NCBI GenBank assembly: GCA_037783545.1
Contig: JBBELK010000518.1
Span: 558,001-622,000 of the forward strand
Origin: Henricia sp. BOLD:AAB3569
Taxonomy: Eukaryota; Echinodermata; Asteroidea; Spinulosida; Echinasteridae
Direction: 5' to 3'
DNA: 64,000 nucleotides
A program made the translations under genes and the position numbers. Below the pieces are notes generated by a model, which saw nothing but the letters and a program-made list of their open reading frames with translations, did no database searches and had not been told where the DNA came from. This document shows positions 1 to 11,240 of the stretch, piece after piece. Position 1 is the stretch's first letter. Every line of letters starts with the position of its first letter.

Positions 1-1
1 G

Positions 2-217
2 GTATGGGCAGAAGGCAGTACTCCAACTGAGACATCCTCCCCTGCATTACCCATACCACTTGAATATGAGCTGCGAGCTAGCATTCCACGAGGTGCCCAG
101 ATCATCTTTCCAGATGGATCCCGTTGGGTGGTGACCACGACAAGTGTCCTTCAAGTGAAGCAGACCTTGGGAACAGCTGTTTTGACAGACGGAAGTACAA
201 CAGATGCCGCTGCCTAG
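2..217 (+). CDS. C-terminal end of an unidentified open frame
   Basis: An open frame runs in from the window edge and stops with TAG at 215-217, giving about 71 residues with no stop. It includes a Pro/Thr-rich start, then a stretch with IPRGAQIIFPDGSRW and a Ala-rich end. I do not recognise a family. Just downstream is a purine-rich stretch and a sequence with an AATAAA, so the C terminus of an LTR retroelement polyprotein is one reading. It could also be a chance frame or an exon of another gene. Confidence 0.25.
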   Translation, partial: VWAEGSTPTETSSPALPIPLEYELRASIPRGAQIIFPDGSRWVVTTTSVLQVKQTLGTAVLTDGSTTDAAA

Positions 218-267
218 CCAGCCCTGGAGGGAGCAATAGACTGATAGACTGATAGACTGAACATTTT

Positions 268-620
268 TGTTTGTAGTTGTTGCAGATGCGGTCACGGTCG
301 TTCGCTGCCTGCTGTGGGTACATCAGGGTCCTCGGAGGGGGCAGAGTAACGATTGTGCCAATCGACCGGCAGAGGGCGCCAGCACGACTCTACGGTGTGG
401 CTGCCGGGAAACGCATAGTCTACGTTCTGGTGTTGTAAGCATGAAGAGGTGATGAATAAAGGCTCGTCAAAAGTCAAGTCAGAAAGCGAGTTTGTGGTCT
501 TTGTCCGACTCCGAGTATTGTGTTCGAGACTCGCGCACGGCAAGAACGCTACAGTACTATCCTTTGACCTATCACGCAAAAGGTCAAACAATAGTACTTT
601 TTTCAGTTGCCCACTGAAAT
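268..620 (+). repeat. possible LTR or 3' end of a retroelement
   Basis: This stretch follows the stop of the preceding open frame and carries an AATAAA at 455-460 and an AGAGGGCGC word at 371-379. No second LTR copy and no target-site duplication can be seen, so the call rests on position only. Confidence 0.18.
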
Positions 621-679
621 GGTTGAACTAATCCATGTTGCGTGACCTGCTTTTAACCAATCAGTGAACGAGAATCAAT

Positions 680-1005
680 GTATGAGGTATATAATCAATA
701 TTAGCTCCCCTTGGTATTGGAAGTTGACAAACTATAGTTCCCTCAGCTTTCACCTCGGGAACTAGTTTGTCAACTTCCGATAGACTTTTATCACGGTGCA
801 TCCGTCTTGTTCCCCATAGTATGTGTCGGGCACTATCAGTGCGTCTGCACAGCAACGCGATAGCGCGTGTAATCTACTGTTGTTTTCAGAGGATCACTGC
901 AATCCTCGCTTTGGTTACGTTCATTTTAATAGGGGGAAAGGGAAGATGGCCGCCCCGTGATAAAGGTTTATACCTCGGGGAGCTAATATCGACTATCCAC
1001 CCTCA
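680..1005. mobile_element. MITE-like inverted-repeat element
   Basis: The arms TCAATATTAGCTCCCC (695-710) and its reverse complement at 977-992 match with one mismatch. Inside is a second imperfect palindrome at about 719-778 (GGAAGTTGACAAACTA against TAGTTTGTCAACTTCC). A related sequence in opposite orientation lies near 41950-42020 (the stretch with the CCTATTAAAGTGAATGTAATC-like words), which supports a dispersed family. It ends some 30-40 bases before the first SPAG6 exon. Confidence 0.4.
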
Positions 1006-1035
1006 AACCATGTGATATTTGTATACTGTTTGTAG

Positions 1036-1227
1036 GGTGTGACCCAGCTTGCTATCACACTAGCCGAGGAGCCTCAGGATCATATTCAGGCTGCGGCTGC
1101 TTGGGCCTTGGGTCAGATTGGACGACATACACCAGAACATGCTAAGGCTGTGGCAGTGGCTAACGTACTACCTAGACTGCTACAATGCTACCTAAGGGCT
1201 GATGCCTCAGAGGATCTGCAGACCAAG
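1036..1227 (+). CDS. SPAG6: SPAG6 exon (armadillo-repeat segment), third from last
   Basis: This exon belongs to the gene for sperm-associated antigen 6 (PF16 in Chlamydomonas), an armadillo-repeat protein of the C1 microtubule of the ciliary central apparatus, needed for stable central-pair function and ciliary motility. It is 192 nt, phase 0 at both ends, with acceptor TTTGTAG before 1036 and donor GTAAGA after 1227. The product contains AAAAWALGQIGRHTPEHA, very close to the animal SPAG6 sequence, ending EDLQTK. The two further exons at 1579-1841 and 10145-10211 complete the C terminus; earlier exons lie outside the window. Identification is from recalled family similarity and is strong. 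Confidence 0.93.
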
Positions 1228-1230
1228 GTA

Positions 1231-1299
1231 AGAGGCTGGTTGTGGCTAATGTAGTCCCCTGACTACTGCAGTGTTACCTCAGAGCTGATGCCTCAGGGA
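1231..1299 (+). pseudogene. Diverged partial copy of the SPAG6 exon
   Basis: Directly after the donor site, the intron holds a sequence resembling exon positions about 1145-1213: both read GGCT...GTGGCTAA.GTA, then CCT..ACTGC..., and end with GAG/GGG CTGATGCCTCAG. The copy has a stop (TAG) and no splice site in the right place, so it is not coding. It suggests an old tandem duplication of part of an armadillo-repeat exon. Confidence 0.5.
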
Positions 1300-1578
1300 A
1301 TAAGAGCAATCGCGCATTAATTACCCCATCTTCATTGGATTTGTGCTTGTTTCTAATTGCAAGGCTCTAATCTTGACCAAAAATATTGTTATGAGACCAC
1401 AGCCCCACAAGCTTTATGCTGTTTGTTTTTTTTGCATAATGAAGCTGTTAATGTAAATATTATGAGGTCAACTTCACTAAATTTTAAAATTTTGATTAAA
1501 CTGAACATTTGTTTGTGTTTCTTTAGTTGCTCAGTAAAGCATAAAAGTGACTCATTTATTTAACTTTGATATTGACAG

Positions 1579-1841
1579 GCTAAGAAGGCCCTTAAGAACA
1601 TCCTTCAGAAGTGTGTCCACCTCCCAGCCCTAGAGCCACTACTCCATGACGCCCCAGCTAACATCCTCAAGCACGTCGTGGGTCAGTTTAGCAAGGTGTT
1701 GCCCCATGACGCTGCCGCTCGTCGGCTGTTTGTTACAAGCGGAGGGCTGAAGAAGGTGCAAGAGATTAAAGCGGAACCGGGCAGTGCACTGCATGAGTAC
1801 ATCAATACCATTAATAATTGCTTCCCCGAGGAGATTGTCAG
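1579..1841 (+). CDS. SPAG6: SPAG6 penultimate exon
   Basis: The 263-nt exon starts after TTGACAG and ends before GTTAGT, leaving a split Arg codon (AG|G) that joins the exon at 10145. The encoded run includes LPALEPLLHDAPANILKH, VVGQFSKVLPHDAAARRLF and KKVQEIKAEPGSALHEY, all hallmarks of the C-terminal armadillo region of SPAG6. There are no frame breaks. The intron that follows is unusually long (8.3 kb) and filled with mobile elements. Confidence 0.95.
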
Positions 1842-2279
1842 GTTAGTCTATTGGTCCAGTTGTCTCTTTTTCAACATTTTTCTGTTTTGTTTAGGCTTTG
1901 TTTCTGTCTTATTTGTCAAGCTCTGTGGAGTTTTATAGCCTCAAAGTTTAGTTGTATTCACTACACTCAAGTTCACAATTGTTCATGTCACTTAATTGTA
2001 GCAAGACATTTCGCACCCCTCCTTGGTTTAGAAGGTCTCGAACGTTTAATAGCAGCCGTGTTGACATTTATGTCTTGATGTACTGTTGATAATGCATAGT
2101 TCAGACCGTCTATGACCAATCACAACAGAGCTCTGAGACAGTGCATTAGCATATCGTTCAGAACAGTATGCACGTGCTTACAAGCCGTATGCGGTAGTGT
2201 GTAGTTGTATGCAGCAACCCCCGAGTGAATTTCGGTTTCAGTGTCGCGTTATTCGCTGTTCTTCTTATTCTTCTTCTTC

Positions 2280-5110
2280 TCCTCGAATGCTGTGGCCCGA
2301 ATACTATTTGCCAATGGTTGTCTGGCAGAGTCACGTGGTAGCCCAGTCGTCTGCGAGATGAAGTGCTAAGAGGCCGCCTTGGAACTTCTGAAGGGGACAC
2401 TCCTCAAGGATACAAAGAGGAGATACCCTGCTGTTCCACCTGTGGATAGTAGCCCTGCATGGTCCAGCTCCAGTGCGGAACCAGTTTAGCTTGGGAGTCG
2501 AACAGTGAGATCGACGATCAGCTCATTATTCTTGGGGCTGCTCTTGTCCCATTCCTCCCGCCAGAGTTGGTAAACTGTCGGAGCTTGTTTCAGGGTTGGT
2601 CCAGATGGGTTACGAGATGGTAGCCGCTGTCTCGGAGGGTGGTTAATGTCCTGGGAAATGGGGAGTGTCTTGGTTGCAATCCTAGACAGGAGCTGGCTAG
2701 TTGCTGCCCTACGACGGATGTGAGGGGGTGCGCTGTTGCACAAAATTGGCAACCATTCAGAGTTGGTAGAGCCAATAGCTCCGGAGATTAGTCTCATTGT
2801 GGTGTTGAGTTGGACATCCACCAACCTACAGTGTGCGGATCGAGTTAGCCCACACGGGGGCACAGTATTCTGCCATGGAGTAGCATAGTGCTAGGGAGGA
2901 AGTTCTGAGTGTTTACGCATTATCTCCCCAAGCAGTTCCAGCTAGCTTATGGATGATGTTGTTTCTGGTGCGGATTTTTGCATTGGTTTTCTGTAGATGG
3001 GGTTTGTAGGTTAGGGCACAGTCCAGTTGAACTCCAAGGTAGACTGGAGTAGGGTCGTGGCAGAGCCTCGGGCCATTTAGGTAGATGCTAGTTCCTTCTT
3101 GCTCTCTGAGTTATTGAGATGGAAGACAGAAGACCGTCTTTGAGACACTTGGTTTCAAATGCCAGTTCTTGCAATAGGTGCTCAGCATTTCAGCATCCTT
3201 GTTGAGTTGTTCTTTGAGCTCTTTGAAGCTGGGTGCTTGGGCAGTACAGCAGATGTCATCAGCGTAGATACATTTTCGGCCAGTGGTTGGTGGTAAATCG
3301 TTGATGTAGATGTTGAAAGGGTTGGTGCCAGTATCCTTGTGAGAGGCTGTTGTTCTGGTTTCTCTCATATATATATGCACCCTGAAGCGCCTGTTTGCCA
3401 GGAGAAACCTGTATGATCTGAACTGTCCAAGGAGGTACATGTAGCAAGCGAGACAGTTTGGTGATCATGAGCAGGCCCCTATGCCATATAGTATCGTATG
3501 CAGCGGTGAGGTCTAAGAAGATTGCTCCAGTCTTTGGTTTTCGTTGGTAGCCGTTCTCTACGTGTACGTGTGGTAAGTACTAACACCTGATCTGCTGTGC
3601 TGCGGGACGCTTCTGAATAAGGAAACCTTCAACAGTTGGGGAGATGCGGTTAAGGATCATTCTTTCAAGGAGCTTGTAGCAGACTGAGAGAAGCGAGATC
3701 GGTCTGTAACTGGCTGCCAGCTTTGGGTCTTTTCGAGGTTTGGGTATAGCAATGACTTTTGCTGTTCTCCACGTCTTGGGAATCTGCTTGTCATTAATCA
3801 CTCGGGTGAGAAATTTAGCTGGCCATTTGATGCCTTGGTGTCCAAGGTTCTTGAGGAATTCTTGAGTTTCTAGCTGCACTGATGACTTCTGTGGTGAATG
3901 GTGGGGGAGATGATGAGACAATGTGAGTTTTAGCTGTTCTCCATTCTTCGTGAACCTGTTTCTTGATTTTGTTCTCAAGGGGAGCTTTACCAATGTTGAT
4001 GAGGTGGGTTGCTATGGCCTGTGGGTTGCTACGGCCTGTGGGTGGACGCTGGGTCTGGTGGACGCTGGGGCGGGCTGTTGCCCCTCACCGAGTTGGCGTA
4101 GAAGTTTCCAGCCTTTGCGACTAGAGTGTGTCAGATCTAATTAAGCTGCTTGTTAAAATGTTTCTTCCCACCGAGTACGTCTGGCGTCATTGAGGGCTTG
4201 AATAAGGTTGTCTGAGGCCTCAGCATTACCAGTATCTTCATACTCCGTCAGGAGTTGTCAACATTCTTCATTGAGGCAGGGTGTATAGGTCGGTCTAAAG
4301 CCTCGAGGGATGTGGCATTTTGAAGCTTTTGAGAAAGTCTTGGTGAAGCGTTCGTAAGCTTTAATTGTTGATTGGTATGTTGTGGGGGATGCAGACGATG
4401 CTTCTTTCCAGATCACTGGTGAAGTTTGTCCAGTCGGCTTTACGGAAGTTCCATCTTGGTTTCGAGATGGATCTGATGATGGGAAGTCTGATTCCAATGT
4501 GGATTACGATGGGTCTGTGTTGGCTACGTGGGAAATCGTGAAGGTCTTGACATGAGGCTCAGCTAGGGGACATCCATGCTTTGAGGAAACTGAGCAAAGG
4601 TCTTGAGAGTGCTGCGTTCCCCAGCGGGCTGATCTGAAAGTCCCACGTTGTTTCATGTACAGCACTAAATTGGCAAGTGCAAGGTTGGACCATTCCATGA
4701 GCCATTCGCCATTTCTGTCGTTGTTATTGTACCCCCAAGTGGAGTGGTGGCTATTATAGTCGCCCACATAGATAGCTGGGTGAGGTAAAATAAGTAAGGC
4801 AGCATTAGTCCAAGCTACGGAAGGAGGCTTGTAGACAATCGCGATCATGTAGTCTCCGACAGAAATAATGTCGTAGAAGTCGGACCTTTCGACAAGTGAT
4901 GTGTCAATTAAACGTAGGTGGCACGGCCGTATTTTACATGTCCTGCGGCTGCAATAAGGTCATAATTGGTGATGGTGCGTCTTGATCTTGGGGCTTCTTG
5001 TGTGTCTCTTGGAGACATATGACGTCGATCCTGTGTTGGTTGCAGAGGGATGCAATCAGGTCTCTCTTGGGAGCTGACAGGCCCTCAGCATTGAGTTGGA
5101 GGATTCACAG
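2280..5110 (-). pseudogene. Decayed non-LTR retrotransposon (Jockey/I-like group)
   Basis: Read on the minus strand, conserved pieces come in the right order but in different frames. From 5100 down: endonuclease start (NAEGLSAPKRDLIASLC and DVICLQETHKK), an endonuclease core at 4848-4504 with VGDYNSHHSTWGY, and reverse transcriptase at about 3870-3580 with IPKTWRTAKVIAIPKP and ASYRPISLLSVCYKLLE. Then come the NPFNIYINDLP and YADD catalytic region (about 3330-3255), a thumb-like LGVQLDCALTYKPHL near 3030, and a C-terminal part at 2863-2290 with LVDVQLNTTMRLISGAI. Stops and frameshifts between the pieces make it inactive. It lies antisense in the last SPAG6 intron. The clade is judged from motif style only. 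Confidence 0.85.
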
Positions 5111-5389
5111 AGACAGGCCAACAACTTGAAAGAAGTTGGTGTCTAAACTGGTCACTATCCATGTCGTTGCCCATGGCGGATTCGGGGTTGCCAGGATACA
5201 CTGGTGGTGAATTTGGCAACCTTGGATGATCATCAGTTTCCCCTACATGTAGGGTACTCACGGGGAGTGCGGCGAGAACGCTGATCCAATACAACTGTTC
5301 AAAGGTAAGAAAGCACATATTTTATGAACATATGGCATCCCTGTATTACATGGTCCTTTACTCAGTTTGAAGTTTGTCAAAAAATTCCT

Positions 5390-6545
5390 TGAGTTCAAAA
5401 ATAGCAAGCATATTGGACGCAATTAATGTTGCCAAAAAGTGGCGGCTGCTTGTGCGAAAAGTGAGTGTGCCGTAGCAGAGATTTACCTAAAATTGTTAAT
5501 AACTGGCCCAGTTTGAATGGGAAATTGGCCAAATTTGCAGGACAAGTGAGACTATTTAGTTTTGTTTGGGCAGGCAAACCTTTAGCTAAAGTCGCAAAAA
5601 ACTCGGCCGGTTTGTACGACAAGTGTGGGATATACGGTAGTTCTGTTTGAGCAGGCAAAGTTTGGAGTTCGTCGAGAAATTCCTTGAGTTCCAAAATAGC
5701 CAGCATATCAGACGCAAAATCATCCTCTTGCAACAGTGCCCCTTTAACGCACTCCCTCACTCCTGCGTACAGTGGCCCTGTTGAAAAAGGCCCCATTTCG
5801 CGGTGGGACTAGCGACAGAAATCTTGTCGCCTCGGCTGGACCAATCAGGACGCTTGGCAGTGCATTGCAGCATGATTGCAGGCATTCAAATGTAACGCGC
5901 GCAGATTGTAAACACCGTGCAGCATGTGATACATGTACTCGGTAATGCTGGCCGTTGTCCGCGTCGACGATTGGCTGCTATTTAAAGCATACTGGGGAAT
6001 CTGTTCCATTACATTCGTCAGCATGCATCCCTGTTATTAATTTGAAAAACTGCGCAGTAAATTAAGATCGTCGTTTGAAAGTTTGGTAGGAATGGGACAG
6101 TCATAAGGAACGGAACCCAATACAATTTCTGGAAAGTATAGAAATCGTTTCTTTTCGGCATAACATGACCGAATTGATTAAATTACATCAAAATGACTCG
6201 GGCGTGAGTTGGCTCAAGACAACAGCCATCTCACTCCACAGATTTGCGTGTGTTTCCTCAGGGTATTGTTACGTCGCTTTGCAGAGTGGAAATTCCCTGA
6301 TATCTCAGGATGACGCAAAATTGCCAGAAAGTGGTGGCTGCTCTTGTGAAAATTTAGTGTGCCTGTAGCAGAGTTTTAGCTAAAGTCGCCAATAACTCGG
6401 CCGGTTTGTACGGGGAATTGGCAAATTTTGCAGGACAAATGTGGGATATATATACATGTACATGTAGTTCTGTTTGCGCAGGCAAAATTTGAAGTTTGTC
6501 GGAAAATTCATTGAGTTCCACAATAGCGACCCTAAAACATAAATA
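5390..6545. repeat. Two diverged copies of a dispersed repeat
   Basis: About 5575-5720 and 6375-6530 share long similar runs, for example TTAGCTAAAGTCGC, AACTCGGCCGGTTTGTACG and GCAGGCAAA.TTTG.AGTT. Between them is ordinary AT-rich sequence with no convincing exon. Short open frames here (for example 5395-5796 on the minus strand) come from the repeat itself and show no domain. Confidence 0.45.
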
Positions 6546-7030
6546 CCTTTGAGTTTTCTCCAATGAATCTGTGCTTTCCATGCCAGTCCCATAATTGCTT
6601 CATGCACGTGTGTCGCCATTTTTGTGATAGCTTGTGAGGCATAGCAACAATATCCAAGGGGCGGGGTTAATTGGGCAATCTCTGAACTATGCATTATCTC
6701 TTGTTTATTCATGAATGTACCATTCTGGAGACAAATAACACCCTTTTTGTACATAATGGGACTTCCTTTTATTGCTTTTTCACAGCTTTCTTCACAGATA
6801 ATTTCCTGCTAAAAAGACTTGACAAATTTCAACTCTGGTCTAGAGTAGGGTTAAGTTCAACTTGAGGTGAAACCAATCTCAAGGTTTCAAATCTGAAACA
6901 TTGCTTGTTTTAATGTGTCGCAAATTGTGAAAAGTTTTATAGTGATGTTCAATAACTTGGCTTACTGATTACATTTAGTAGTTATTGACGACCAAACTTG
7001 GGATGAGAGAAAAATCGTGAGGGTTTTATC

Positions 7031-7092
7031 ATGATTCAAACCTGAGACCTCTTACTCACCGGGCAGATGCTCTACCAGCTGATGAACTATAT
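7031..7092 (-). pseudogene. tRNA-like remnant
   Basis: On the minus strand the sequence reads like a tRNA interior: an A-box-type CAGCTGGTAGAGCA, then TCTGCCCGGTGAG, AGAGGTCTC and a B-box-like GGTTTGAATCA. The anticodon arm does not pair properly and the acceptor stem is missing, so it is a tRNA-derived remnant. It directly abuts the left end of the foldback element at 7093 and resembles the array at 60770-61505. Confidence 0.5.
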
Positions 7093-7228
7093 AGTCCAGT
7101 CAATCTAAGCAATTTTTTGGCTCAACCCACCACTAATTGCAACTAATGCATTTTAGTAAAGTCTCCTGAACACCATACTAAAAGTCTACCAAAATATATT
7201 TGGTGGAAAGGTGTCAAATTTGCTTAAT

Positions 7229-7690
7229 ATGCAAATTACCTGCCGCCATTAGGAAAAATTATATGTTTCACTATAACTATATATGTAGGTACCCAATCAA
7301 AGCACATGAAGTGTCTAAACCTATGTTAGCATTGTCACAGTACACGATAAACATGTTTCTGAATTGATAGTGTAAACACAAATATGCAAATTACCTGCCG
7401 CCATTAGGAAAAATTATATTTTTCACTATAACTTTATATGTAGGTACCCAATCAAAGCACATGAAGTGTCTAAACCTATGTTCGCATGATCACAGTACAC
7501 GATAAACATGTTTCTGAATTGATAGTGTGAACACAAATATGCAAATTAGCGGCCTGTATTTTCGTACGCAAGTATATACTCAAAACGATTTACATGTATT
7601 TGTGTAACGTACCCATGATTGTATGGCCAGAGAACATAAACACGTTTCTCAATTCATAGTGTTAAGATAAATATGCAAATTAGGTACCGA
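7229..7690. repeat. About 155-bp tandem repeats in the left foldback arm
   Basis: The marker ATATGCAAATTA recurs near 7229, 7383, 7539 and 7672. Units share TAGGTACCCAATCAAAGCAC, AGTGTCTAAACCTATGTT and GATAAACATGTTTCTGAATT. The right arm holds fewer units, so the arms are unequal in length. Confidence 0.7.
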
Positions 7691-8479
7691 AAGTGTTTTT
7701 TACCAAACAATCTCTAAACCCCGCTTTTCCTAGTCAGGAAAATTAAGATAAGCACACTTCTACAATAATCCATTTTATGACTGTTGGGTAAAATACATAA
7801 TTCACTCGTACGCTTTGGTAGCGACCTGAACCATTCCCACAGCGCATGAAAAGGTAACTTTCAACCAATGAAAAGCCAAGAGGGGACAAATGTATCTGTC
7901 TGGCGCGACAGTTGGTGTCAACCCACCGCCCACATTCGATACGGTCTACACCCAGAACGATATGTGGCAAAGGGACTTCCCCCAACGCCCCTATACCTAA
8001 ACACTCTTCCCTTTTGTTAACGGACCACCCCCACCCCCCGCCCCTAAAAGCTGAAAGGAATTCTTTTGAAATTCCTTGGATGTTTGAGACACAATGGGGG
8101 AACAATGGAAGAGGGAGTGAGGGGACCCACTGCCACATATCGTGCTGCATGTGCAGCGGTGGACCTGGATAGGTGGGAAACATCTCCAGCACTGTAGGCA
8201 AGCGTGCTGAAAGACAACTTCTGGAGCGTTTTCTTGTGGAAAATATGCACTTGAGGCAAGCTACAGTACGATATGTGACAGAGGACAACTCCCCCTTCCA
8301 TTTTCCCCATTAGGCCTAAGTCTCAAACATCCAAGGGAGTTTAAATAAATTTCAGGTTTTAAAGGGGGTGGCGGGGGGTGGGGATTGGTACGCTAACCAA
8401 ATGGAAGAGTGTGTTGAGGTATAGGGGCGGAAGGGGGAGTGGTCCCTTTGTCACCTATCGTGCTGGGTGTAAAGCTATT

Positions 8480-9110
8480 TTTTCTGTGGCAAGGATGCCA
8501 AGGGCTTTGTTTGTGGCAAGCGTCCAAGTACCTTTTGGGGCAAGCGTGCCCTCTTTTGTGACAAATATGCAAGGACCTTTGTGGGAGGAATACCGAGCAA
8601 TTTTGGACAAGCGTCCAAGTACCTTTTGGGGCAAGCGTGCCCTCTTTTGTGACAAATATGCAAAGACCTTTGTGGGAGGAATACCGAGCAATTTTGGACA
8701 AGCTGCTTCTGTGGCAAATAAGCCAAGGGCTTTGTTTGTGGAAAGAGTATCATTTACTCTTGGGGCAAACGTGCCCTCCGTGTGGCAAGCGTGCCAAGTA
8801 CTTTTGAAGAAAGCATGAATGCCTTCTTTTGTGGCAAATATGTCAAGGACTTTGTGGCAAGTGTCCCAATTACTTTGTGCCAAGTGTGCAAAGGACTTTG
8901 CGGCAAGTGTGCCAGGTACTTTGTGGCAAGTGTGCCAGGTACTTTGTGGAAAGTGTGCCAGGTACTTTGCGGAAAGTGTGCCAGGTACTTTGCGGCAAGT
9001 GTGCCAGGTACTTTGCGGCAAGTGTGCCAAGTACTTTGTGGCAAGTGTGCCCTCTCCTTCTGTGGCAAGTGTGCCAACGACACTGCGGGCATGCGTGCCC
9101 GTTTAACACT
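8480..9110. repeat. 23-bp minisatellite (GTGCCAGGTACTTTGTGGCAAGT type)
   Basis: In the clean part GCCAGGT starts at 8911, 8934, 8957 and onward at 23-bp steps; upstream units are more varied. A larger 91-bp duplication is seen at 8521 and 8612 (about four units). Because 23 is not a multiple of three, all frames on both strands stay partly open, producing repetitive pseudo-proteins that I do not regard as genes. Confidence 0.8.
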
Positions 9111-9990
9111 TTGCGGACATGTTTTCTCTGCCGAAAATTAGTCCAACAACCAACACATGGAATTTAGGCAAGCTTCAGTGCAAGGCCGAGGCTAGAGCTG
9201 TCGGCTGACTTCAAGGGGTTGACTTGAGTAAATTTCTATTTAATAGACTTAAAAAATGACCTCTTGTTTAATTCTTATTTTTCTATTAGCAATTTGTATG
9301 TCTTTTATATTCATATTTAAATATTTGTTATTCAGGTAAATGTTAAAACGTATTTGTATTTTTAAAAATATAATTTGACCCTAAAACGTCGAAATGAATT
9401 TCATAAATTTGGAATTTCATAATTTGCATAATTCTCTAAACACTTAATTGAAAAAGATGTTTATCATGTTCTCTGGCCATAGCCATAAAAACGTAATTTA
9501 CACATGTACACCGTTTTGAACAGATACCTACGTACAAAGTTGTATTGTAAAACGGTTTTACTAATGGTGGCCGCTAATTTGCATAATTTGCATATTTGTG
9601 TTCACACTATTAATTCAGAAACATGTTTATCGTGTACAGTGACCATGCAAACACAGGTTTAGACACTTTATGTGCTTTGATTGGGCACCTAAATATAAAG
9701 TTAAATTGAAAAGTATAATTTTCCTAATGGCGGCAGGTAATTTGCATATTATGCAAATTTGACACCTTTCCACCAAATATATTTTGGTAGACTTTTAGTA
9801 TGATGTTCAGGAGACTTTACTGAAATGCATAGCACTTAACAAAATTCTGTTGCAATTAGTGGTGGGTGTAACCCTAATTTGACTGGACTAATAAGGCACA
9901 GTGATATACTCCCTCAGGTTTTCCGGCCCTACAAACCCAATTTTTCTATGGGAGTGCAACTGGGCAAAGTAACTGACGCAATATCTGTCA

Positions 9991-10059
9991 TGGTGCCTAA
10001 TCACCATTGAAATGAAATAACCAAACTTGGTGTTTCATATCAATGGTGATTAGGCACCA
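9991..10059. repeat. Short perfect hairpin
   Basis: The 20-bp arms at 9991-10010 and 10040-10059 (TGGTGCCTAATCACC... and its complement) pair perfectly around a 29-nt loop. The following ACCAAACTTGGGATGAGA (about 10080) also occurs at about 6990 in the same orientation, that is, on the other side of the foldback element. Confidence 0.7.
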
Positions 10060-10144
10060 TACCAGATAAAGTTGCGTTAACCAAACTTGGGATGAGAAAC
10101 AAATCGTAGATACGTGTTATTGATGTGCATCTTGTTCATTTCAG

Positions 10145-10211
10145 GTACTATTCCCCTGGCTACTCAGATGCACTATTGGAAAGAGTTGAGCAATACCAAC
10201 CTGTGGCCTAA
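10145..10211 (+). CDS. SPAG6: SPAG6 last exon
   Basis: After TTTCAG the exon completes the split Arg codon and reads YYSPGYSDALLERVEQYQP then VA and stop TAA at 10209-10211. This is the conserved C-terminal tail of SPAG6, which fixes the 3' end of the gene although it is 8.3 kb from the previous exon. Confidence 0.93.
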
Positions 10212-10458
10212 ATCTGACGTGCCCACAAGTATCTAATTGTGCCCAAAATGCATTCACAGAGGAATGTGTTGAAAGCCATGCAGATTTGTAAATATTTCGA
10301 AATTGTCAATAGGGAATATACATGTAGGTAGCAGTTATAACTTGTGCATACTGTTTGGTGTTTTTTTTTAAATATCAGCTTTAAACCAACATTAGGCCAA
10401 TACAAAATAACTGTTTCCTAATTGCCTGCCCCACCAAAGCAAGTCATGTAGAACATAA

Positions 10459-10552
10459 CGTCGCATAGCTGACGAAGTGACCAATATGCAGCTTTAATAA
10501 AGCCGCTTTAATAAAGCCGCTGCACATTCGTTACTTGGTTAGCTATGCGACG
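10459..10552. repeat. Imperfect hairpin element
   Basis: CGTCGCATAGCT (10459-10470) pairs with AGCTATGCGACG (10541-10552). The centre has two direct copies of GCCGCTTTAATAAA-like sequence. A small MITE-like palindrome about 250 bp past the SPAG6 stop; one of the AATAAA words in it (10496-10501 region) could serve as a polyadenylation signal. Confidence 0.5.
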
Positions 10553-10839
10553 ATATACATGTATATAATTTTATTAAACCAATAAAAATAAAAACGTTTA
10601 TTGTGCTTACTTGAACCTCAATTTTTGGAGACATGACCTTTGTTTTTTACCTCAAAGCTTGAAAAAGTGGTTTACTCATAAGTATCCACAATCACCTGCT
10701 TTAAATAGGAAACAGCTATTTTTGCTTGGCCTTGTGACACACGCTGCTTTTGCATTCTCTAATCTTGTTGGACTTGTTAGATTTGTGGTGGTTTAGGCAG
10801 AAAATTGCAACATGCATGCAGTGACTTGTTGGAGCACAG

Positions 10840-11240
10840 AGAAATCGCTTCGTTCGACGATGATTCGACGAAGAGTTTTCCTGATGTGAACGCACGCCTC
10901 TTCATTCGATGAAACAAATAGCTTCATTCGACGAAGACATTGCTTTATTCGCAAATTTGTAATGAGAACCGCTCCCTTTGTTCGACGAAGCAATTTGGCA
11001 CTGAGGCCAGGTTGCACAAATGAAGCGCGTTGTGTGTCAAGCGCCCAACAAGCGTTGTTTTTGACGCGCCACTGGAAAACCACACAGCGCGCCTAGACGC
11101 GCGACGCGCATGTACGATCTCCCACAGCTTTATAATGTGTACGGTACCGATCTTCGTTCGATCTTCGATAAGTGATATGTGAACGCACGCTTCATTAACT
11201 AACGATGATTAACTAATCTTCGTCGAACGAAGCGATTTCT
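10840..11240. mobile_element. MITE with 21-bp perfect terminal inverted repeats
   Basis: AGAAATCGCTTCGTTCGACGA without its last base matches exactly in inverted form at the right (11220-11240). With a small gap the right terminus extends to a CACTGGAG-type end. Inside there are further CGTTCGACGA words. No coding capacity; family not recognised. Confidence 0.65.

Larger units (their letters stand above)
7093..9889. mobile_element. Large foldback element with long inverted arms
   Basis: The left end AGTCCAGTCA (7093-7102) is the reverse complement of the right end TGACTGGACT (9880-9889). Similarity continues inward for about 470-600 bp on each side: the left arm's CCAAAATATATTTGGTGGAAA and CCTGCCGCCATTAGG reappear inverted at about 9725-9785. 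The arms contain 155-bp internal repeats and the centre is a minisatellite. No transposase frame is present, so it would be non-autonomous. It sits inside the last SPAG6 intron, 255 bp before the final exon. Confidence 0.75.

Noticed and set aside
8378-9167. Several overlapping open frames with repeated short protein motifs on both strands
   Set aside because: They are all readings of one 23-bp minisatellite; the unit is not a multiple of three and every frame stays open, so there is no coding signal.
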